Positions 45,601 through 55,291 of a stretch of 64,000 bases of DNA are shown one piece after another. Within the stretch, counting starts at the first letter, position 1. Each line of letters begins with the position of its first letter. The position numbers and the translations under genes were made by a program. The stretch spans positions 744,001 to 808,000 of the forward strand of contig NZ_AP022613.1 of the NCBI RefSeq assembly GCF_010730195.1, read 5' to 3'. The notes beneath the pieces are model-generated. The model was not told the origin of the DNA. It worked only from the letters and a program-made list of their open reading frames with translations, and did not search any database. The stretch comes from Mycobacterium conspicuum (GTDB lineage: Bacteria > Actinomycetota > Actinomycetes > Mycobacteriales > Mycobacteriaceae).

Positions 45601-48535
45601 CGGCCCTGCCGGCGCCGCCTTGGCCGCCGGTCCCGCCGTTGCCGCCGGTGCCCGCGTCGCCGACCGCCCCGCGGTGCCCGCGGCGCCGGCGCCGCTGCCG
45701 GCGGCTCCGCCCAGTCCGCCGGCACCGGCCGCTCCGCCGGTGCCGCCGGTGCCGCCAGCGCCCGCGCCGGACCCGGTGTCGGCGGCGCCAGTTCCCCAGT
45801 GCCGCCGTTGCCGCCGGTGCCGCCGACGCCCCCGGCGCCGCCGTTGCCGTTGACGCCGCCCGCCCCGGCGGCGCCGCCGGCCCCGCCGGCGCCGCCGTCA
45901 CCGCCCGCGCTGCCATCCCCGCCGGCCGCACCGGTGGTTCCGGTGGCGTCAGCACCCGCCGCGCCGGCCCCACCGTTGCCGCCGCTGCCGCCCTGGCCGC
46001 CATTGCCCGCGCTGCCCGCCGCCCCGCCGGTGCCGCCGGTGCCGGCGACGCCGCCGGCCCCGGCCTGGCCGCCGGCGCCGCCGGTCCCGCCGTTGCCGCC
46101 GGCCGAACCGACGCCGGTGCTGTCGGCACCGTCTCCGCCGTTGCCGCCCGCACCGCCGTTGCCGCCGGTGCCGCCGTCGCCGTTGGTGCCGCCATTGCCG
46201 GCGCCGCCGTGGCCGCCCTGTCCGCCGGCCCCGCCGGCAAAACCGGACTCCCCGGCGCCGCCGTTGCTGCCGGCCCCCCCGTCACCGCCGTCACCGCCGG
46301 TGCCGCCGGTGCCGGCGCTGCCCGCGCTACCACCGACGCCACCGGTACCGGCGGCGCCGCCCTGGCCGGCGCCGCCGCCGTCGCCGCCGTTGCCACCGGC
46401 CCCGCCGGACAGGCCGAAGCCGACACCGGAGCTCCCATGGCCGCCGGCGCCGCCGTCGCCGCCGGTGCCGCCGGTGCCGCCGTTGCCGTTGATGCCACTG
46501 CCGGTGGTTGCACCACCCTGGCCGCCCGCGCCGCCGGCGCCGCCGTTGCCGCCGGCGCCGCCGGCCTCACCCGGATTGCTGCCTGTGGCGCCGGCCCCGC
46601 CGTGGCCGCCCACGCCACCATTGCCCGCGTTGCCGCCATTACCAGCCGCGCCGACGCCGGTGCCCGCATTGCCGCCATTGCCGCCGTGACCACCTAAGCC
46701 GCCGAACCCGCCGAGACCACCACCGCCGCCTCCGGTGCCGCCGACACCGCCTAGGCCGCCATCGCCGTTGGTGCCGCCGGTACCGGCGGACCCGCCGGCC
46801 CCACCCTGGCCGCCTGCGCCGCCGTCGCCGCCGTTGCCAAGCAGGAGGAAGCCCTTGGCGCCGTTGCCGCCGTTGCCCGCGTTGCCGCCATCGCCGCCGT
46901 TGCCCGCGGCCCCGCCGGCGCCGCCGGTGACCGCTTCCGCCCCCGCCCGTTGCCGCCGATGCCACCGGCACCGCTGCCACCAAAGCCGCTGCCGCCGTCG
47001 CCCGCCGCGCCGCCCTTGCCGCCGCCGCCACCGTTGCCGCCGACGCCGTTGGTGCCGCCGGCGCCGGTCGACCCGCCGGCCCCGCCTTGGCCGCCGCTCC
47101 CGCCGGTGCCGCCGTCGAAGCCGTTGGCGCCGGCACCCCCGGCATCGCCGGCTCCGCCGTTGCCGCCCAGGCCGCCGTCGCCGCCCACGCCGCCGTCGCC
47201 CGCCTTGCCCGCCGCGCCCACGCCGACGCCGGCCGCCCCGCCGGCGCCGGCATTACCGCCATTGCCGCCGGCGCCGCCCGACCCCCCGTCACTGTCCACG
47301 CCATCGGCACCCGCACCGCCCGCCCCGCCGCTCCCGCCGTTGCCGCCCTGACCACCGTTGCCGTTGGTGCCCCCGACCCCGGCCGAGCCACCCACACCGC
47401 CGACCCCGCCGGCGCCGCCGTTGAAGCCGTTGCCGCCAACGGCACCGGCATCGCCGGCCCCCCCGTTGCCGCCGGTTCCACCGTTACCGCCAGCGCCGGT
47501 CGCGCCGGCGGCACCGGCGTGTCCCGAGATTCCCGCCGCGCCACCCAAGCCGCCGGCCGCCGCGTCGCCACCGTGGCCGCCGGCGCCGCCATCGCCGCCG
47601 ACCATGCCGGCACCCAGACCCGAACCGCCGTTGCCGCCCGCGCCGCCGTCGCCGCCCCTACCGCCCAGGCCGCCAGCGCCGCCGGCCCCGCCCAACAGCG
47701 CCTGGTTGGCCCCGCCCGCCCCACCTATCCCGCCGTTTCCGCCGTCCCCGCCGGCCGCCCCGCTCACGCCCGCCGTCGGGCTCGAGGCGCCGTCGGTACC
47801 GCTTCCCCCGACACCGCCGGGACCGCCGACGCCGCCGACGCCGGTGAGCGAGAACAGCTGCCGGTTGGCGCCACCGGCACCTCCGGCCCCCCCGTTACCG
47901 CCGGTCCCGCCGGTTCCCCCGCTTCCGCCGGACCCGCCGTTGCCGCCGCCGATCCACCCGTTGGCCCCGCCGGCCCCGCCGGCCCCACCGGTCCCGCCGA
48001 CACCGGTAGCGGTTCCGCCAGCGCCGCCATTACCTCCATGGCCCCACAGCCCCGCCGATCCGCCCGCCCCGCCGACCCCGCCGTCGGCGCCGGTGGTGCC
48101 GGACCCGCCGTCGCCGCCGTTACCGATAATCCATCCGCCGTCGCCGCCGGGCTGCCCAGTACCCGGCGCCCCAGCGGCGCCGTTGCCGAACAGCGGGCGA
48201 CCCGTCAGGTCTTTGACCGGCGAAAACAGCGCCAGCGCCTGCAGCGGCGAGCCGTTGGCGGCCTCGGTGCCGGCATACGCGTTGCCGGCGTCGTTGAGGG
48301 CCCGCACGAATTGCTGGTGAAAGCTTGCCACCAGTTTGCTGAGCGCCTGATACTCGTGGCCGTAGGCGCCGAATAGTCGCGAGATCGCCAACGACACTTC
48401 GTCGGAGGCCGCCGCTTCGATCTGTGTTGTCGGGGCGGTGGCCGCTGCGGTCGCATCGCTGATCGCGGATTGGACAGCGGCGTATTCGGTTGCCGCAATT
48501 GCCATAACTTCTGGGTTCGCGAACACCAATGACAC
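42681..48535 (-). CDS. PE_PGRS protein with five frame switches
   Basis: GTG 48535, preceded by GGGAGG, starts a PE domain (residues 1-95: MSLVFANPEVMAIAATEYAA, ending NDAGNAYAGTEAANGSP), then GRPLFGNGAAGAPGTGQPGG and a GGX-repeat region. The Gly-rich reading moves between frames near 46940, 45793, 45676, 43670 and 43315, each in a G/C run of 4-5. It ends GTDGNHGSDGGP at the stop 42681. Without correction the frame stops at 46751 after 594 codons. If corrected, the product is about 1,950 residues. PE_PGRS proteins are exported to the cell surface through ESX-5. M. tuberculosis has PE_PGRS52 near this place. Confidence 0.85.
45141..46190 (-). repeat. Three ~350-bp tandem units inside the PGRS region
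   Basis: The landmark CCGTTGACGC recurs at 45141, 45498 and 45847 (periods 357 and 349 bp). Around it the units share the same order of triplet blocks, including the TTCCGGTGGCGTC landmark. Units 1 and 2 are almost the same, and unit 3 is more diverged. The 1-bp deletions at about 45676 and 45793 are visible by comparing units 1 and 2. The end of unit 3 is not sharp. Confidence 0.7.
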
Positions 48536-48707
48536 GGCTTGACCTCCCGTTCGACCGTGGGAGGATACCGAAGCTCATATGTCTGGACGTAGATTTTGAT
48601 GCAAGTTTCCAGACTATTCGCAGGGAAACCGATGACTGGTCGGAATTGCGGTCTGTTAATTCACGCGAGCGTCGGAAGAACGGGCCCGGATATCGAGTTG
48701 TCGTCCG

Positions 48708-49901
48708 TTATGTCGCCCGGGCGTGGGCTATCTGTTGCGCCAACCGCCGGGCGAACTCGCTGACCCGCGCGGGACTGTCCAGCGCGAACAACGCGGCGGT
48801 GGCGCGGTCACCATCGTCGGAATGCCGTACCACGATTGGCACACCGGTCGGGCGAACCGCGTCGAACGCATCCTCATCGGTGATGTCGTCGCCGAGAAAG
48901 ATCGGCATAACCGGGCCCGAACCTGCCCGCTGCAGGTGATCGATCACCCAGCGCAGCGTCTTCCCCTTGTCCCAGTCGATGTCCGGTCGCAGCTCGATCA
49001 CCTCGCGGCCGGTGGTGACGCGAAGCACGTCGCGCTGGCCGGCCGCCCGCACCGCCGCGGTCACTTCGCCGACACGGTCGCGGGCGGCGTTGCGGTAGTG
49101 CACCGCGACCCCAAAGCGCTTGTGTTCCGCCACAACACCGGAAATCGATCCGAGTTGGTCGCGCAGCTCCGCCGCGGCGCGCTCCAGCACCGGTATGGCC
49201 GCCGCCGCGTCGTCGTTCTGGTGGTGTCTTCCGTCGGGTGCGGTCAACTCGAAACCATGGCTGCCGGCATACCAAATGCCGGGCAGGCCGACGCGCTCGG
49301 TCACGTCGGCGAGGTCACGGCCGGACAGCACCGCGACAGGACAACGCCCGGCCAGTTCCCGCAGCGCCTCGGCCGCGCCCGCGACGAGCGTGGCGGTGTC
49401 GGGATCATTCACGATGTCGGACAGTGTGCCGTCGAAGTCGAAAAACACCGCCGGCCGTCGGGAGGCGAGGTCGTCGATCAGGCCCGCGGCCTGTAGGGCG
49501 TCGGGCAGCTCGGACATCCGTTGGTCTCCGGTGCGGACTCTGATGTCTCCCAAGCCGGCGACTACCGCATCGGCGCCGCTGCGGCCCAGTGCATCACCGT
49601 CGACACCGATCACCAACGCGAACCCACCGGCGCGCGCCGACTCGACATCGGTGGGGTGTGTGGCGACGACGACGCACCGGCCCGGGCGCATTTTCAGTCG
49701 ATCGGCCAGCTCGACCAGTGCGCTCGCAGACGCCGGGACGGCGACGCGCGCGGTGCCGACACCGATGCCCTGGAGCCGACGGAGCAGGGTCACCGCGGCA
49801 TCGGAGTCGGCCATCGCCGCGTCGAGGGCGAACAAGACAGCGTCGTGGCGGCGCGGGTCGATGACGACCGGCTCGAACGTGACCACGACCAACCTTCTCA
49901 C
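48708..49901 (-). CDS. otsB2: Trehalose-6-phosphate phosphatase OtsB2
   Basis: 397 residues. An N-terminal mycobacterial domain (DPRRHDAVLFALDAAM; GVGTARVAVPA) precedes the HAD core: FFDFDGTLSDIVNDPD (motif I, about residue 155), CPVAVLSGRDLADV, and FLGDDITDEDAFD (motif IV), with the cap between. It dephosphorylates trehalose-6-phosphate to trehalose and is essential in M. tuberculosis (Rv3372). I chose GTG 49901 (VRRLVVVTFEPV...), which matches the M. tuberculosis start MRKLGPVTID; the frame extends upstream without family support. It is downstream of the acyltransferase gene on the same strand. Confidence 0.95.
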   Translation of the reverse strand: MRRLVVVTFEPVVIDPRRHDAVLFALDAAMADSDAAVTLLRRLQGIGVGTARVAVPASASALVELADRLKMRPGRCVVVATHPTDVESARAGGFALVIGVDGDALGRSGADAVVAGLGDIRVRTGDQRMSELPDALQAAGLIDDLASRRPAVFFDFDGTLSDIVNDPDTATLVAGAAEALRELAGRCPVAVLSGRDLADVTERVGLPGIWYAGSHGFELTAPDGRHHQNDDAAAAIPVLERAAAELRDQLGSISGVVAEHKRFGVAVHYRNAARDRVGEVTAAVRAAGQRDVLRVTTGREVIELRPDIDWDKGKTLRWVIDHLQRAGSGPVMPIFLGDDITDEDAFDAVRPTGVPIVVRHSDDGDRATAALFALDSPARVSEFARRLAQQIAHARAT

Positions 49902-49935
49902 GGTGGCCACCGCGGCCCGTGTGGGCCTGGGTGGG

Positions 49936-51282
49936 TCAGCGTCGCGCTCGCGTAGTCGGCGCCGACGGGTGCCGTCGCTGCGCGCTGATGGTGAGCGGGG
50001 GCGGCGAGGCCTTGCGACGGTCCCTGGTGAACAGCAGCACGGAGTCTTGACTGAGCGCCACCAGCTGCGCGACGCCCCGGTCGATACCGGCCGCGAGCTG
50101 TTCGAGCTCGGCCCCGTCGTCGTAGCCGGCGGTGATCCCGAACACCACCTCATCGCCATAGCTGAGCGCCGCGACGCCGGTGCTCAGTTGCGGCGCGGTC
50201 GGGGGGATGGGCAGCAGGCCGTCCACCTTCCTGCCCATCAGCGCCAACCGGTGCCGTGGCCCGGAACCGTTGGTTTCCAACGTCACGACGCGGGCTTCGG
50301 GCGGCCGAGTCAGCAGAGTGTGAACCGCCTTGGCGCACAACATGAATGGCGCGTAGGTGAGCGGCTTGGGCGGCTCGGTCTGCCCCACCTTCAGCCGGGC
50401 GTGGACCGTGCGCAGGCGCTGCACCGGGTCGCTGTGCTCGACGGGCAGGTACGGCAGCATGACCGACCGGCGATGGCCGACCGTCTCCCACGTGCGCAAC
50501 GACCCCGCGCGCGGTTCGTCGCCCCGGTGCAGCAGGACGGTACGGAAGCCCTCCGTGATCGCGGCGAGGGCGACGTCGTTGGCGGTCACGCCGAACTTGC
50601 GGCAGACCGCGTCGACCGCGGCGACGGGAACCCGCACCGTGCCGTACCGCCGCATGGTGGTCACCGGACGCGATAGCTGCGCGCCGGGCCAGATCACGGC
50701 TTCCGCCGCGCGCGTGAACGCGCCGGCCGAAGCCCGCAGCAAGGTCTCGGCCCAGGTCCGCGTGGGCGTCTCCGAAACCGGTTTGACTCCAACGTGATTG
50801 GCGAACATGTCGCCGTCGGCGTCGTCGCAGAGCCGGGTAAGAAGGTGTGCGGCCGAGACGCCGTCGGCCATGCGGTGGTGCACCTTCATCAGGATCGCCC
50901 ACTTCTTGTTGCGCAGGCCTTCGATGATCCAGCACTCCCACAGCGGACGGTCCAGATCCAGCGGGCGCTCCAGGGCATGGGTGATGGCCTGGAACAACTC
51001 GGCGTCGTCGCCCGGCTGCGGCAGGGCCACCCGGCGGACATGGTGGGCGAGGTCGAATCCCGGATAGTCCGTCCAGTCCTCGCCACCATCGAACGGATGC
51101 GTCAGCAACACCTGCCTGCACCGCGGTATCGCCTGGATTCGTTCTGCCAGAGTCGTTTTGAGCAGATCGTAGTCGGGGACTGCACCGTCGACGACCGCGA
51201 CCGCGGCGATCGCCAAGCTCGCCCGCCGAGCCGGATCCTGAGCCTTGAGATAGCCGGCGTCAGGTGCCATCAGCTGTGCCAC
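49936..51282 (-). CDS. Wax ester synthase / diacylglycerol acyltransferase (Rv3371 type)
   Basis: 448 residues of the WS/DGAT family. The catalytic motif HHRMADG is at residues 135-141 (HHxxxDG). The N-terminal MAPDAGYLKAQDP has the family's early Asp/Pro region, and NDVALAAITEGFR and the C-terminal NGSGPRHRLALMGRKV fit the usual NVPGP region in altered form. It transfers acyl-CoA to diacylglycerol or fatty alcohol, making storage triacylglycerol or wax. It corresponds to Rv3371. It is divergent from dnaE2. Confidence 0.92.
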   Translation of the reverse strand: MAQLMAPDAGYLKAQDPARRASLAIAAVAVVDGAVPDYDLLKTTLAERIQAIPRCRQVLLTHPFDGGEDWTDYPGFDLAHHVRRVALPQPGDDAELFQAITHALERPLDLDRPLWECWIIEGLRNKKWAILMKVHHRMADGVSAAHLLTRLCDDADGDMFANHVGVKPVSETPTRTWAETLLRASAGAFTRAAEAVIWPGAQLSRPVTTMRRYGTVRVPVAAVDAVCRKFGVTANDVALAAITEGFRTVLLHRGDEPRAGSLRTWETVGHRRSVMLPYLPVEHSDPVQRLRTVHARLKVGQTEPPKPLTYAPFMLCAKAVHTLLTRPPEARVVTLETNGSGPRHRLALMGRKVDGLLPIPPTAPQLSTGVAALSYGDEVVFGITAGYDDGAELEQLAAGIDRGVAQLVALSQDSVLLFTRDRRKASPPPLTISAQRRHPSAPTTRARR

Positions 51283-51481
51283 GGTCCATCCCCGAAAGTC
51301 GTTTTTTCAATGTGTACCAGTATCCGGCGAGGGCCCGCCCGGCGATAGGCCTGGCAGGTTAAGAACGTGTTTTGTTGTTAAATATGCGTTTAACTGCAGC
51401 GACAGTCTCGCGGCCGCCGCCGACGGCAAATTCCCCTCAGGCCGTTCCAAGGTATGCGGCCGTTCGGCCCGTACTTCTATA

Positions 51482-51497
51482 TCGAACATACTTTCGA
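51482..51497. promoter_or_regulatory. LexA (SOS) box upstream of dnaE2
   Basis: TCGAAC-ATAC-TTTCGA: a one-mismatch SOS box, 14 bp before the GTG 51511 start. A TAGACT at 51498-51503 right after it could be the -10 hexamer, which would put the transcript start at the GTG and make dnaE2 leaderless. That reading is inference. Confidence 0.88.
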
Positions 51498-51510
51498 TAG
51501 ACTATCGCGC

Positions 51511-54500
51511 GTGGGATGGTTCAACGGCCCGCCGAGTTGGGCGGAAATGGAGCGGGTGCTCGACGGCAAGCCGCGCCACGCCGGTGCGCCGCCCATTGCG
51601 CCCCACGACCTCAACGACGATGTTCCCTTGTCGCGCAAGCGCGGCAGGTATGAGCCGCCCGGCGGCGAGAGGGCGGCCCGGTCGTCCGTCTCGTACGCCG
51701 AGCTGCACGCGCATTCGGCGTACAGCTTTCTCGACGGCGCCAGCACCCCGGAGGAACTGGTCGAGGAGGCCGCCCGACTAGATCTGCGTGCGCTGGCGCT
51801 GACCGATCACGACGGCCTGTACGGCGCGGTGCGGTTCGCCGAGGCGGCCGCGGAACTTGACGTGCGTACCGTGTTCGGCGCCGAGCTGTCACTGGGATCG
51901 CAAGCCCGCACCGAGCAGCCGGATCCGCCAGGCCCGCATCTGCTGGTGCTGGCCCGCGGCCCGGAAGGCTACCGTCGGTTGTCGCGGCAGCTGGCCGCCG
52001 CGCATCTGGCCGGCGGCGAAAAGGGTAAGCCCCGCTACGACTTCGACGCGCTGACCGAGGCGGCCGGCGGACATTGGCACATCCTCACCGGATGCCGCAA
52101 AGGTCATGTGCGCCAAGCGCTTTCCGAGGGCGGCCCGGACGCGGCGGGACGGGCGCTGGCCGATCTAGTGGACCGGTTCGGGCCGGGCCGGGTGTCCATC
52201 GAGCTGACCCATCACGGGCAACCGCTCGACGACGAACGCAACGCCACGCTGGCCGGGCTGGCGCCGCGCTTCGGGGTCGGCGTCGTCGCCACCACCGCCG
52301 CGCATTTCGCGCATCCGTCGCGCAGCCGGCTGGCCATGGCGATGGGCGCGATCCGGGCGCGGCAGTCCCTGGACGCCGCCGCCGGGTGGCTGGCCCCGCG
52401 CGGGGGTTCGCACCTGCGGTCCGGCGAGGAGATGGCCCGGCTGTTCGCGCATGTGCCCGATGCGGTGACCGCCGCCGCCGAGCTCGGCGAGCAGTGCGCA
52501 TTCGGGCTGGCGCTGATCGCGCCGCAGCTGCCGCCGTTCGACGTGCCCGACGGGCACACCGAGGACAGCTGGCTGCGCCGGCTGACCATGGCCGGCGCGC
52601 GGGACCGCTACGGGCCCGCCGACCAGGCGGCTCGCGCTTACGCCCAGATCGAGCATGAATTGAAAGTCATTGCGCAACTGAAATTTCCGGGCTATTTCCT
52701 GGTGGTCCACGACATCGCCCGGTTCTGCCGGGACAACAACATCCTGTGTCAGGGCAGGGGCTCGGCGGCCAACTCCGCGGTCTGTTATGCCCTGGGCGTC
52801 ACCGCCGTCGACCCGGTGGCCAACGAGCTGCTGTTCGAACGCTTCTTGTCGCCCGCCCGCGACGGGCCGCCCGACATCGACATGGACATCGAATCCGACC
52901 AACGTGAAAAGGTCATCCAGTACGTCTACGACAAATACGGCCGCGACTACGCTGCCCAGGTCGCCAACGTCATCACCTACCGGGGGCGGATCGCGGTGCG
53001 CGACATGGCCCGCGCCCTGGGGTTCTCGCAGGGCCAGCAGGACGCGTGGAGCAAGCAGATCAGCCAGTGGAACGGGCTGGCCGACTCGCCCGACTCGAAT
53101 CTTCTAGCCGACATCCCAGAGCAGGTGATCGACCTGGCCACCCAGATTCGGAATCTTCCGCGGCACATGGGCATTCATTCCGGCGGGATGGTGATCTGCG
53201 ACCGTCCGATCGCCGACGTGTGCCCGGTGGAGTGGGCGCGCATGGAAAACCGCAGCGTCCTGCAGTGGGACAAAGATGACTGTGCGGCAATCGGTTTGGT
53301 GAAGTTCGACCTGCTCGGGCTGGGCATGCTCTCGGCGCTGCACTACGCGATAGACCTGGTGGCCGAGCACAAAGGTATCGAGGTGGACCTGGCCAAGCTC
53401 GACCTGTCCGAGCCGGCGGTGTACGAGATGCTGGCCCGTGCCGATTCGGTCGGCGTGTTCCAGGTGGAGTCGCGGGCGCAGATGGCCACGCTGCCCAGGC
53501 TCAAGCCGCGAATCTTCTATGACCTGGTGGTCGAGGTCGCGCTGATTCGGCCCGGACCCATCCAGGGCGGGTCTGTGCACCCCTACATCCGGCGGCGCAA
53601 CGGCCTCGACCCGGTGGTCTACGACCATCCGTCGATGGAGCCGGCGCTGCGAAAGACGTTGGGGGTGCCGCTTTTTCAGGAGCAGTTGATGCAGCTGGCG
53701 GTGGACTGCGCTGGCTTCTCGGCCGCCGAGGCCGACCAGTTGCGCCGCGCGATGGGATCCAAACGTTCCACCGAACGAATGCGACGGCTGCGCGGCCGGT
53801 TCTACGAGGGCATGCGCGCGTTGCACGGCGCCGCCGACGAGGTGATCGACCGGACCTACGAAAAGCTGGAGGCCTTCGCCAACTTCGGCTTTCCGGAAAG
53901 CCACGCGCTGTCCTTCGCGTCGCTGGTGTTCTACTCGTCGTGGTTCAAGCTGCACCACCCGGCGGCGTTCTGCGCCGCGCTGCTGCGTGCGCAACCGATG
54001 GGGTTCTATTCGCCCCAGTCGCTGGTGGCCGACGCGCGCCGGCACGGCGTGACAGTGCACGGCCCGGACGTCAACGCCAGCCAGGCGCACGCCACCCTCG
54101 AGAACGCGGGAACCGAAGTGCGACTCGGCCTGGGCGCCGTCCGCCACATCGGGGATGACCTGGCCGAAAAGCTGGTCGAGGAGCGAAAAGCCAACGGCGC
54201 CTTCGCCTCTCTGCTCGATCTGACGACCCGGCTGCAGCTCTCCGTGCCACAGACCGAGGCGCTCGCGACCGCCGGGGCGCTGGGCTGCTTCGGGATGTCC
54301 CGGCGGGAAGCCCTGTGGGCGGCCGGGGCCGCGGCCACCCAACGCCCGGACCGGCTACCGGGCGTGGGCTCGTCGTCGCACATTCCCGCATTGCCGGGGA
54401 TGAGCGAGCTGGAGTTGGCCGCCGCCGACGTGTGGGCCACCGGCATCTCCCCGGACAGCTATCCGACGCAGTTCCTGCGGGCCGACCTGGACGCGCTGGG

Positions 54501-54813
54501 CGTGGTCCCCGCCGACGCGCTGGGATCGGTGCCCGACGGCGACCGGGTGCTGATCGCCGGCGCGGTGACCCATCGGCAGCGGCCCGGGACGGCGCAGGGC
54601 GTGACGTTTCTCAACCTCGAGGACGAGACCGGAATGGTCAACGTGCTCTGCACGCCGGGGGTGTGGGCGCGACACCGCAAGCTCGCGCACACCGCGCCCG
54701 CGCTGCTGATCCGCGGTCAGGTCCAAAACGCCAGCGGCGCGATCACCGTCGTGGCCGAGCGGATGGGCCGCATCAGCCTGACGGTCGGTTCGAAATCGCG
54801 CGACTTCCGCTAG
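51511..54813 (+). CDS. dnaE2: Error-prone DNA polymerase DnaE2
   Basis: 1,100 residues. The N-terminal PHP domain is SYAELHAHSAYSFLDGASTP and ALTDHDGLYGAVRFAE. The polymerase core has QGRGSAANSAVCYALG, PPDIDMDIESDQREKV with the catalytic Asp pair, and VALIRPGPIQGGSVHPYIRR. A helix-hairpin-helix region and an OB-fold (GVTFLNLEDETGMVNVLC) follow. Its sequence follows Rv3370c nearly throughout. GTG 51511 (VGWFNGPPSWAEMERVL) matches the M. tuberculosis start; the frame runs 19 codons upstream across the LexA box. It works with ImuA' and ImuB in damage-induced mutagenesis. Confidence 0.97.
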   Translation: MGWFNGPPSWAEMERVLDGKPRHAGAPPIAPHDLNDDVPLSRKRGRYEPPGGERAARSSVSYAELHAHSAYSFLDGASTPEELVEEAARLDLRALALTDHDGLYGAVRFAEAAAELDVRTVFGAELSLGSQARTEQPDPPGPHLLVLARGPEGYRRLSRQLAAAHLAGGEKGKPRYDFDALTEAAGGHWHILTGCRKGHVRQALSEGGPDAAGRALADLVDRFGPGRVSIELTHHGQPLDDERNATLAGLAPRFGVGVVATTAAHFAHPSRSRLAMAMGAIRARQSLDAAAGWLAPRGGSHLRSGEEMARLFAHVPDAVTAAAELGEQCAFGLALIAPQLPPFDVPDGHTEDSWLRRLTMAGARDRYGPADQAARAYAQIEHELKVIAQLKFPGYFLVVHDIARFCRDNNILCQGRGSAANSAVCYALGVTAVDPVANELLFERFLSPARDGPPDIDMDIESDQREKVIQYVYDKYGRDYAAQVANVITYRGRIAVRDMARALGFSQGQQDAWSKQISQWNGLADSPDSNLLADIPEQVIDLATQIRNLPRHMGIHSGGMVICDRPIADVCPVEWARMENRSVLQWDKDDCAAIGLVKFDLLGLGMLSALHYAIDLVAEHKGIEVDLAKLDLSEPAVYEMLARADSVGVFQVESRAQMATLPRLKPRIFYDLVVEVALIRPGPIQGGSVHPYIRRRNGLDPVVYDHPSMEPALRKTLGVPLFQEQLMQLAVDCAGFSAAEADQLRRAMGSKRSTERMRRLRGRFYEGMRALHGAADEVIDRTYEKLEAFANFGFPESHALSFASLVFYSSWFKLHHPAAFCAALLRAQPMGFYSPQSLVADARRHGVTVHGPDVNASQAHATLENAGTEVRLGLGAVRHIGDDLAEKLVEERKANGAFASLLDLTTRLQLSVPQTEALATAGALGCFGMSRREALWAAGAAATQRPDRLPGVGSSSHIPALPGMSELELAAADVWATGISPDSYPTQFLRADLDALGVVPADALGSVPDGDRVLIAGAVTHRQRPGTAQGVTFLNLEDETGMVNVLCTPGVWARHRKLAHTAPALLIRGQVQNASGAITVVAERMGRISLTVGSKSRDFR

Positions 54814-54917
54814 GCCGTCGTCAATCCGTGCGTCGATCGTCCACTTCCGGCGTCCGCGCGCCGTAGACTTCGGCTCATTGCCGCGCCTCATCCACAAGCT
54901 TTCACCAAGGAGTCGAC

Positions 54918-55265
54918 ATGAAATTCCAGCTCGCTCGCCGTGGCGCTGCGATATTGGGTTGTGCTGCGGCGCTTGTTCTTTCTCCCGCGGTTGCCAGCGC
55001 GGATCCGCCCGACCCGCACCAGCCGGACATGACGAAGGGCTTCTGCCCGGGTGGTCGATGGGGGTACGGCAACTTGGCCGTGTGCGACGGCGACAAATAC
55101 CCCGACGGGTCGTATTGGCACCAGTGGATGAAAACCTGGATAGTCGGCCCCCAGTTCTACTACGACTGCGTCAGCGGCGACGAACCTCTGCCCGGACCGC
55201 CCCCGCCCGGCGGCTGCGGCGGCGCGATTCCGCCCGACGGGCCGCCACCACCGCCGCCGAACTGA
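54918..55265 (+). CDS. Small exported Pro-rich protein, function unknown
   Basis: 115 residues with a signal peptide (MKFQLARRGAAILGCAAALV, ending AVASADPP). The mature part has GFCPGGRWGYGNLAVCDGDKY, WHQWMKTWIVGP and FYYDCVSGDE, with four cysteines, then a tail of Pro/Gly. It resembles a conserved family of small mycobacterial exported proteins whose function is not known. ATG 54918 follows AAGGAGT at 54908-54914. It lies 26 bp before the next gene on the same strand. Confidence 0.75.
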   Translation: MKFQLARRGAAILGCAAALVLSPAVASADPPDPHQPDMTKGFCPGGRWGYGNLAVCDGDKYPDGSYWHQWMKTWIVGPQFYYDCVSGDEPLPGPPPPGGCGGAIPPDGPPPPPPN

Positions 55266-55291
55266 CCTCGGTGGCTTCAAGGAATAGCGAA

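Noticed and set aside
43683..46697. 1,004-codon Pro-rich open frame on the plus strand
   Set aside because: It is the reverse complement of the Gly-Gly-X repeat. Its Pro-Pro/Leu-Pro pattern follows directly from the PGRS codons and there is no start context.
42681..48535. CRISPR-like or satellite array
   Set aside because: Repeats are Gly-Gly-X codon triplets and 350-bp coding units, with no constant direct repeat and unique spacers.
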